Shown: piece by piece, positions 1 through 4,751 of the stretch
Layout: each line of letters starts with the position of its first letter
How positions within the stretch are numbered: the stretch's first letter is position 1
NCBI GenBank assembly: GCA_002400675.1
Contig: NVQY01000219.1
Location: forward strand, 1-6,211
Origin: Paracoccaceae bacterium
GTDB taxonomy: Bacteria > Pseudomonadota > Alphaproteobacteria > Rhodobacterales > Rhodobacteraceae
Length of the DNA: 6,211 bases
Reading direction: 5' to 3'
The notes under the pieces: model-generated
Seen by the model: the letters and a program-made list of their open reading frames with translations, nothing else
The model's database searches: none
What the model was told of the DNA's origin: nothing
Position numbers and translations under genes: made by a program

Positions 1-620
1 ACACCCTTGCGGTTGGCCGCCCCCATGGCCGTGGGCGCGGTCGAATCGCGCCCGCCCCCGCCGGTGAACACCCACGTATAAGGCAGATCAAACGCCGCCT
101 GCATCAGCGCCAGTCTGGTGCCCTCTTCGGGACTGTGGGCCGGGCCGCGCATCAGGGTTGCGGGATAAAACAGCGATGTGCCGCCCGAATGCAGATCGAC
201 CGCGTAATCGGCCAGCGGCATCAGAACCTCTTCGATGTAATGCGCGATCATCTGCGTCGGCGTGCCACGAGCAGCGCCGGGAAAGCTGCGGTTCAGGTTG
301 CCCGCGTCTATGGGCGAGGTGCGAGTGCCGGCCAGTGCGGCAGGCAGGTTCGTCGCACTCAGGATGATGACACGGCCCCGGATGTCCTCAGCCGCCAACG
401 CCCCCGCAAGTCGGGTCAGGGCAATCTGCCCTTCGTATTCGTCCCCGTGGTTTGCCGCCATCAACAAAATCGTCGGCCCCGGCCCGTTGCCAAGCGTGAC
501 AATCGGCACCGGAATCCAGCCATACGCCGACCGGTGCACCGAATGAGGCACCCGCAGAAACCCGGTCTGGCGGCCTTCGGCGTCAAAATCAACTTCGCAG
601 GTGACAAGGCTGTTGGTCAT
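1..620 (-). CDS. DoeB-like zinc deacylase, succinylglutamate desuccinylase/aspartoacylase family (3' end missing)
   Basis: Partial gene: 206 codons are visible and the reading frame continues past the left edge; family members are about 330 residues long. The family are cytoplasmic zinc carboxypeptidase-fold enzymes that remove an acyl group from an N-acyl amino acid. Visible motifs are NHGDEYEG (His58 and Glu61, the HxxE zinc ligands), TSPIDAGNLNRSFPG (about 101-115, with the Asn-Arg pair that holds the substrate carboxylate) and DLHSGG (His144, third zinc ligand). The wording around these motifs matches DoeB, the N-acetyl-2,4-diaminobutyrate deacetylase of ectoine breakdown, better than AstE, but no other ectoine gene is in view, so the substrate is not assigned. 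I chose the ATG at 620 because AGGA lies 7 bases upstream; an in-frame ATG at 650 would add ten residues (MKVLGVQDKP) but has no ribosome binding site. The gene is divergent from the arsR-type gene and probably controlled by it. Confidence 0.88.
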   Translation of the reverse strand, partial: MTNSLVTCEVDFDAEGRQTGFLRVPHSVHRSAYGWIPVPIVTLGNGPGPTILLMAANHGDEYEGQIALTRLAGALAAEDIRGRVIILSATNLPAALAGTRTSPIDAGNLNRSFPGAARGTPTQMIAHYIEEVLMPLADYAVDLHSGGTSLFYPATLMRGPAHSPEEGTRLALMQAAFDLPYTWVFTGGGGRDSTAPTAMGAANRKG

Positions 621-627
621 CGGTTTA

Positions 628-631
628 TCCT
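628..631 (-). promoter_or_regulatory. Ribosome binding site deciding the deacylase start
   Basis: AGGA on the minus strand, 7 bases before the ATG at 620. It favours that start over the in-frame ATG at 650, which lacks a Shine-Dalgarno sequence. Confidence 0.55.
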
Positions 632-650
632 GCACTCCCAGAACTTTCAT

Positions 651-670
651 ACTTCGGCAAGTACCGAATT
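651..670. promoter_or_regulatory. Putative operator O1 (9-2-9 imperfect palindrome)
   Basis: The left arm 651-659 reads TGCCGAAGT on the minus strand, the spacer is 660-661, and the right arm 662-670 reads TACCGAATT on the plus strand; 7 of 9 positions agree. The core is TTCGG-N6-CCGAA. ArsR-family repressors bind imperfect palindromes with a short central spacer, and this one lies between the candidate minus-strand promoter and the deacylase start, a repressing position. The same half-site occurs in O2 (714-733). Assignment to the neighbouring ArsR protein is inference. Confidence 0.5.
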
Positions 671-676
671 GAGTGT

Positions 677-705
677 GGGCTACATCCCTGACCCGACCTT
701 GTCAA
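677..705 (-). promoter_or_regulatory. Candidate promoter for the deacylase gene
   Basis: On the minus strand a perfect TTGACA (705-700) is followed by a 17-base spacer and TAGCCC (682-677). The -35 is strong but the -10 is poor, sharing only its first two bases with TATAAT. Transcription would start near 670, at the edge of operator O1. A weak -10 is tolerable in alphaproteobacteria, but the call remains tentative. Confidence 0.35.
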
Positions 706-727
706 GCAACGGTATTTCTGCCATCAC
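699..727 (+). promoter_or_regulatory. Candidate promoter for the arsR-type gene
   Basis: TTGTCA (699-704), a 17-base spacer and CATCAC (722-727, 3 of 6 matches to TATAAT). Its -35 overlaps the opposite-strand TTGACA because the sequence CTTGTCAAG (698-706) is palindromic. Transcription would begin at about 734, the A of the start codon, implying a leaderless message. The -10 lies inside operator O2, which suits autorepression. The evidence is positional and the -10 is weak. Confidence 0.3.
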
Positions 728-733
728 CGAAAT
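714..733. promoter_or_regulatory. Putative operator O2 (9-2-9 imperfect palindrome) abutting the arsR-type start codon
   Basis: The left arm 714-722 reads GGCAGAAAT on the minus strand, the spacer is 723-724, and the right arm 725-733 reads CACCGAAAT on the plus strand; 6 of 9 positions agree. The symmetry extends one base pair outward, giving TATTTC-N10-GAAATA at 713-734. The half-site matches those of O1 (shared pattern roughly RCCGAADT). The centres of O1 and O2 are 63 bases apart, about six helical turns. It covers the candidate -10 and touches the ATG at 734, as expected for an autoregulatory site. Confidence 0.5.
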
Positions 734-1063
734 ATGAAACAAGATAACGCCATCGACGCCTTTGCCGCCCTCGCGCAGGAATCGCGCATGACGATCTTTC
801 GCCTTCTGGTGCGGGTGGGACCAGATGGCCTGCAAGTCGGCGAGATTTCGCGGCGGCTGGATATTGTCACCTCGACCCTGTCGGGGCATCTTTCGATCCT
901 CAAACGGGCCGGCCTCTTGACCGCGACCCGGCATCAGCGCGAAATCCGCTATGCGGCGAACCTGACGGCGGTCAACGACCTGATCGGGTTCCTTCTGGCC
1001 GATTGCTGCGAAGGGCAATCGAATAATTGCTCGGAAATCCTGTCGCTGCTGGATCGCCGCTAG
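734..1063 (+). CDS. ArsR-family winged-helix transcriptional repressor
   Basis: A small 109-residue protein of normal length for the ArsR/SmtB family, which are dimeric repressors that leave DNA on binding a metal, metalloid or other signal. The N-terminal helix AFAALAQESRMTIFRLL (about 9-25) and the winged helix-turn-helix (about 36-73, including TSTLSGHLSILKRAGLL) are typical. The E. coli-type CVC site in the DNA-recognition region is absent; instead Cys91, Cys92 and Cys99 form CC-x6-C near the C terminus, like the C-terminal arsenite site described for some ArsR proteins. No arsenic or metal genes are nearby. The ATG at 734 is the only usable start (an in-frame stop lies at 689-691 and no start codon lies between), and it has no Shine-Dalgarno sequence. 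The gene is divergent from the deacylase and convergent with the FAD oxidoreductase. Family is certain; ligand is unknown. Confidence 0.92.
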   Translation: MKQDNAIDAFAALAQESRMTIFRLLVRVGPDGLQVGEISRRLDIVTSTLSGHLSILKRAGLLTATRHQREIRYAANLTAVNDLIGFLLADCCEGQSNNCSEILSLLDRR

Positions 1064-1069
1064 CCCTGC

Positions 1070-2272
1070 TCAGATCACGGATTTTTCCACAAACGGCTGA
1101 TTGCGCACCACCCGACCATAGCCAACCTCGCTTAGATCCAGCGTTTTGAACGCCCCGTAAGTGATCCATTCCGCCAGCCCCCGGCCAATCGCTGGCGATT
1201 GTTGCAGCCCATGCCCGGAAAACCCATTGGCAAAGATGAAATTCTCCACCTCGTCATGCGGCCCGGCAATGACGTTGTGATCCAGCGTGTTAAAGGCATA
1301 ATGCCCGGCCCAGAAGTTGACCAGCTTGATCGCCTCAAAACTCTCAGAGCGCGCGGCAAGGTCCATCCATATCCGGTCAAATTCCTCGTGCCGGGGATCA
1401 AAATCGTCGAAATCCACCGCCACATCGTCGTCAGGCACGGTGCCGGTCAGAAAATACTTGCCCTCGGGGCGGCAGAACGTGCCCGAGGGATCAATCATCA
1501 CCGGCAACCGCCCCTTGCTCAGCGTGGCCGTACCTTCCGGGCTTTGGGCGCAGTCGAACACGAATATCGTCCGTTTTCGCGGCTCTACCGGCACATGTAA
1601 CCCCGCCATCTCAGCGGTTTTTGACGCCCTCGGCCCCGAGGCATTGACCAGCGTTCCACAGGAAATTTCCTGCCCGCTGGCAAGCGTCACGCCGCTAATA
1701 CGGTCGCCTTTGCGGATGATCCCAACCACCTCATCAACCACGTAATCCGCCCCCTGCGCGCGGGCCTTCTGGCGAAACCCGTTCATCAACCCGGTGTTGG
1801 AAAACCAGCCTTCCCCCGACAGCCCGTAACTGGCCAGTATCAGGTCATCCACCCGCAGATGCGGAAACGCCGCGCTGATCTGATCCGGCTCCCACAACAC
1901 CACATCCGCGCCAAGGTGCTTTTGCACCGCGTGGTTTTCACGCAGGGTCTGCGCCTGATCGTCGGTGGCGGCCAGAAACAGATAGCCGCTTTCGTGAAAA
2001 TTCAGGTCGGGCCGCTCACCATCAACCTGCATCACTTCGGCAAAATCGCGAATAAACTGCGTGCCGAACTGGCCAATCTGCACGTTGATCGGGTTAGAGA
2101 ACTGATTGCGGATCGAACTGGCACTCAACGCGGTAGACGCCTGCGCGAATGTCGAATCACGCTCGACGATCAGAACGGTTCCGTTGAAATCCGGGTTTGC
2201 GCTCAGGAAATAGGCAATGGCGCTGCCGATCACCGCGCCGCCGACGATCACCACATCATAGGATTGGCGCAT
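1070..2272 (-). CDS. FAD-dependent oxidoreductase, DAO family (sarcosine oxidase/dehydrogenase-like)
   Basis: 400 residues, full length for the D-amino-acid/sarcosine oxidase group, which oxidises the C-N bond of amino or N-methylamino acids using FAD in the cytoplasm. The N-terminal Rossmann motif VIVGGAVIGSAIAYFL (about 8-23) carries Ala13 at the middle Gly of GxGxxG, and Glu37 of IVERD would bind the FAD ribose. VNASGPRA (209-216) and the C-terminal NGFSGHGLQQSPAIGRGL (349-366) complete the FAD fold; WAGHY (321-325) lies in the substrate-domain region. By memory it resembles the FOXRED1-like branch. I chose the ATG at 2272 because GAGGA (2283-2279) lies 6 bases upstream; a GTG at 2275 is also possible and adds one residue. 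The start overlaps the stop of the upstream SDR gene as TGATG, so translation is probably coupled. Exact substrate is unknown. Confidence 0.9.
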   Translation of the reverse strand: MRQSYDVVIVGGAVIGSAIAYFLSANPDFNGTVLIVERDSTFAQASTALSASSIRNQFSNPINVQIGQFGTQFIRDFAEVMQVDGERPDLNFHESGYLFLAATDDQAQTLRENHAVQKHLGADVVLWEPDQISAAFPHLRVDDLILASYGLSGEGWFSNTGLMNGFRQKARAQGADYVVDEVVGIIRKGDRISGVTLASGQEISCGTLVNASGPRASKTAEMAGLHVPVEPRKRTIFVFDCAQSPEGTATLSKGRLPVMIDPSGTFCRPEGKYFLTGTVPDDDVAVDFDDFDPRHEEFDRIWMDLAARSESFEAIKLVNFWAGHYAFNTLDHNVIAGPHDEVENFIFANGFSGHGLQQSPAIGRGLAEWITYGAFKTLDLSEVGYGRVVRNQPFVEKSVI

Positions 2273-3084
2273 CACAAATCCTCGTCATCCGGATGGCCCA
2301 ACTCGCAAAACCAGCCGCCCAGATACTTTGCCCCGTCCGATTTGGGGTCCGGCGTATCGGTGCGCGCCTCAAGCGCGTCACGAAACTGGTCACTGCTGGC
2401 TTGGGGATGAAAACCGATATGCCCGGCCTTGCCATCGTCCACCGGCTTTACCCGATTGTCGGACATGCCAAAGGCAATCGTATGCCCCAGACGCGGGGCG
2501 GTCAGGCCGCGTTCGACATATTGAATGCAATCATCGAACGACAGCCAACTCCACATCATCCGCCGGTCGCGCGGTTCGGGAAAGGACGAAAATATCCGCA
2601 AACACAGGCTTTCGATGCCGAATTTGTCCCAGTAAAGCCGGCTCAGGCTTTCCACATAGGTCTTGGACACGCCATAAAGACTGTCCGGGCGCACCGGGCT
2701 GTCGGCGTCGATATGGCTTTCCAACGCGTGATAGCCGATTGCGTGCACCGAACTGGCGTAAACCACCCGTTTCACCCCGTTTTTTCGCGCCCCTTCGTAG
2801 ATGTGATATGACCCGCGAATATTACTGTCGAGAACGGTTTCAAAGTCGTTCTCCATCGGCGCGCCGCCAAAATGCACGATGGCATCGACGTCGCGGGTCA
2901 GCTCCATGATGGCCTCATAGTCGCCCAATTCGCACACCACCGCCTGTTCGTGGGGCTGCACGTCCGTCATCTCTATCCGGTCGGAAATCCGGATTTCATT
3001 GGCCAAAGGGGCCAACCCCCGGCGAAGCTCCCGGCCAAGGTTTCCCGCAGCGCCGGTGATCAGAATACGATTGAATTTTTTCAT
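2272..3084 (-). CDS. NAD-dependent epimerase/dehydratase family protein, uronate dehydrogenase-like
   Basis: 270 residues of the extended short-chain dehydrogenase type. The cofactor motif TGAAGNLGR (10-18) is followed by Asp35 at the end of the second strand, which favours NAD over NADP. The catalytic set is Ser111/Ser112 with Tyr137 and Lys141 (YGVSK, 137-141). SSVHAIGY (111-118), RIFSSFPEP (163-171) and RRMMWSW (174-180) correspond to signature regions of uronate dehydrogenase (about 265 residues), which oxidises glucuronate or galacturonate to the aldarolactone. Arg175 fits the carboxylate-binding Arg, but the Asn of the SSNH motif is Val113 here, so a different acidic substrate is quite possible. 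The C-terminal tail is about 30 residues longer than I recall for that enzyme. AAGGA lies 8 bases before the ATG. The gene follows hyuB by 47 bases and is coupled to the FAD gene by TGATG. Confidence 0.85.
   Translation of the reverse strand: MKKFNRILITGAAGNLGRELRRGLAPLANEIRISDRIEMTDVQPHEQAVVCELGDYEAIMELTRDVDAIVHFGGAPMENDFETVLDSNIRGSYHIYEGARKNGVKRVVYASSVHAIGYHALESHIDADSPVRPDSLYGVSKTYVESLSRLYWDKFGIESLCLRIFSSFPEPRDRRMMWSWLSFDDCIQYVERGLTAPRLGHTIAFGMSDNRVKPVDDGKAGHIGFHPQASSDQFRDALEARTDTPDPKSDGAKYLGGWFCELGHPDDEDL
2279..2283 (-). promoter_or_regulatory. Ribosome binding site deciding the FAD oxidoreductase start
   Basis: GAGGA on the minus strand, inside the end of the upstream SDR gene. It is 6 bases from the ATG at 2272 but only 3 from the alternative GTG at 2275, so it supports the ATG. 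Confidence 0.6.
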
Positions 3085-3092
3085 GAGGGGTG

Positions 3093-3097
3093 TCCTT
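3093..3097 (-). promoter_or_regulatory. Ribosome binding site of the SDR gene
   Basis: AAGGA on the minus strand, 8 bases before the ATG at 3084, in the 47-base gap after hyuB. No promoter or terminator is visible in this gap, so the SDR gene is probably read from the hyu message. Confidence 0.6.
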
Positions 3098-3131
3098 GGA
3101 GTTGGGGCGCAAATGGGGAATTAGAGGGGGG

Positions 3132-4751
3132 TCATTTTGGTTTGTCGCTGACATATCCGGCGATCAGATCGCGCTGCACCGCGTCTTTGTCGCGCTGCTC
3201 GGGGGCACCAAATCCGCCACCCCCCGGTGCCTTCAGGATCAGGCGTCTGCCCGCAGGCACATGCTGCCAGCCCTTGGGCTTCATCACCGTGCCATCGTCC
3301 AGCGTGACGCTGCCCGCCGCGCCGTCCTGCCCACCATCGCGCCCGCGCGCGGGGTGGTTCACCCGGTCGAACATCGCCGAAAACTCGAACTCGTGGCCCT
3401 CCGCCGGGGCGATCTCGATGATCTGACCCAAACCGCCGCGCGTCCTGCCCGCACCGCCACTGTCGGGGCGCAGTTCCTTGCGCCAGATCACGATCGGGCC
3501 GGTGTGTTCGGTGGCCTCGATCGGCATGGTGTGCACGCCCGATGGAAACGCAGTTGCCGCCAGCCCGTCCAGCGTGGGCCGCGCCCCGGTGCCGCCCGAG
3601 TTGAACATCAACACTTCTGATCTGCGTCCCTCCTGCCCGGCCACCGGGCGCGCCGAGATGTGGATATTCCACAGCGCCGCCGCCCCTTCCGCCATGATCC
3701 GCCCCGGCAAGGCGCGCGCCATCGCCCCCAGCACCAGATCGGGCACCAGATGCCCCATCACATGACGCAGGGAAACCGGCGCGGGGCGCTGCGCGTTCAG
3801 CACATTAACCGGAGAGGTCACGGTGAACGGTTCAAGCGAGGCCGCGTTGTTGGGAATCCCCGGTGCCACCACGCATTTGATCGCATAGCACGCATAGGCC
3901 TTGGTATAGATCAACGGACAGTTGATGCCCCATTTGCTGGTGGCACCCGTGCCGGTGAAATCGGCGTTTACCTCGCCCTCGCGGATCGTCAGCCGCACCG
4001 CCAGTTCGATTGCGTCGTCATAGCCGTCAACCGTCATCCTGTTGTCCCACACGCCCCGTGGCAACTCGGCGACCCGCTCCAGCGTGGCCCTGCGCGAACG
4101 CGAAAAGATGAAGTCGCCCAGCGTGTCAAGGTCGCTTAACCCCGCCTCGTCCATCATCGCGATCAGCCGGCGGTGCCCGACCTCGTTGCAGGCCGACAGG
4201 GAATAGAAATCGCCGATGACCTGATTGGGTTCGCGCACATTGGCGCGCAGGATGTTGATCAGGTCGCGGTTGACCTGCCCGCGCTCGGCGAACTTCATGA
4301 TCGGAATCTGGATGCCTTCCTCAAAGACCGATTTGCCATCGGCCCCAAACCCGCGCCCGCCCACATCGACCACATGCGCCGTGCAGGCAAAGAACGCCAC
4401 CAATTCGCCGTCCCTGAACGACGGTGCCACCATGGTGATATCGTGCAAATGCCCGGTGCCCTTCCACGGGTCGTTGGTGACATAGCAATCGCCCTCAAAC
4501 ATCTGATCACGCGGGATTTCCGCGAGGAAGTTCGACACCGCTTCGGCCATGGTATTAACGTGCCCCGGCGTGCCTGTGACCGCCTGCGCCAGCATCTGCC
4601 CGACTGGGTTGAACACCCCCGCCGACAGATCACCCGCCTCGCGGACCGAGGTGGAAAAAGCCGTGCGCAACAGTGTCAGCGCCTGTTCTTCGACCACCGA
4701 AATCAGCCGATTCCACATGACTTGGTTGCGAATTTCTGCAAGCCCGCTCAT
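3132..4751 (-). CDS. hyuB: Hydantoinase B/oxoprolinase family protein (HyuB-like subunit)
   Basis: 539 residues, the full length of the family. HyuB works with HyuA as the ATP-dependent N-methylhydantoinase, 5-oxoprolinase or caprolactamase type of enzyme; relatives include acetone and acetophenone carboxylases. The N-terminal pattern EEQALTLLRTAFS (21-33) followed by EAGDLSAGVF (38-47) and LAQAVTGTPGHV (54-65) is diagnostic. NDPWKGTGHLHDITMV (93-108) is the family's NDP-x5-HL-x-DI block, and CTAHVVDVGG (123-132) follows. Asp41, His101, His126 and Asp129 are the conserved positions I would associate with the family's metal site (from memory). The C terminus ends in the Gly-rich GGGGFG motif. 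The start codon overlaps the hyuA stop as ATGA and is preceded by a perfect AAGGAGGT. The symbol gives the family; the true substrate is unknown, and a carboxylase role is not excluded. Confidence 0.92.
   Translation of the reverse strand: MSGLAEIRNQVMWNRLISVVEEQALTLLRTAFSTSVREAGDLSAGVFNPVGQMLAQAVTGTPGHVNTMAEAVSNFLAEIPRDQMFEGDCYVTNDPWKGTGHLHDITMVAPSFRDGELVAFFACTAHVVDVGGRGFGADGKSVFEEGIQIPIMKFAERGQVNRDLINILRANVREPNQVIGDFYSLSACNEVGHRRLIAMMDEAGLSDLDTLGDFIFSRSRRATLERVAELPRGVWDNRMTVDGYDDAIELAVRLTIREGEVNADFTGTGATSKWGINCPLIYTKAYACYAIKCVVAPGIPNNAASLEPFTVTSPVNVLNAQRPAPVSLRHVMGHLVPDLVLGAMARALPGRIMAEGAAALWNIHISARPVAGQEGRRSEVLMFNSGGTGARPTLDGLAATAFPSGVHTMPIEATEHTGPIVIWRKELRPDSGGAGRTRGGLGQIIEIAPAEGHEFEFSAMFDRVNHPARGRDGGQDGAAGSVTLDDGTVMKPKGWQHVPAGRRLILKAPGGGGFGAPEQRDKDAVQRDLIAGYVSDKPK

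Noticed and set aside
135..737. 200-codon plus-strand open frame ending at the regulator start
   Set aside because: It lies opposite the deacylase gene, which has clear zinc-ligand motifs. The plus-strand product is Arg/Gln-rich with no recognisable domain, typical of a GC-rich antisense shadow.
680..1018. 112-codon minus-strand frame opposite the regulator
   Set aside because: The plus-strand frame encodes a convincing ArsR protein with an intact winged helix; the opposite frame has no motif.
1070..2275. Reading Ala in place of the middle Gly of the FAD motif as a sign of a dead enzyme
   Set aside because: GGAV(I/M)G variants are common in DAO-family flavoproteins as I recall them, and all other FAD-binding regions are intact.
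3085..3131. Possible promoter or terminator between hyuB and the SDR gene
   Set aside because: The 47-base gap holds a G-rich tract (on the plus strand) and a ribosome binding site but no -35/-10 pair and no hairpin, so it reads as a simple intra-operon spacer.
4695..4703. Extra copies of the operator half-site inside genes (here and at 2616-2624)
   Set aside because: Each is a lone half-site within coding sequence without a paired arm, as expected by chance for a short degenerate pattern.
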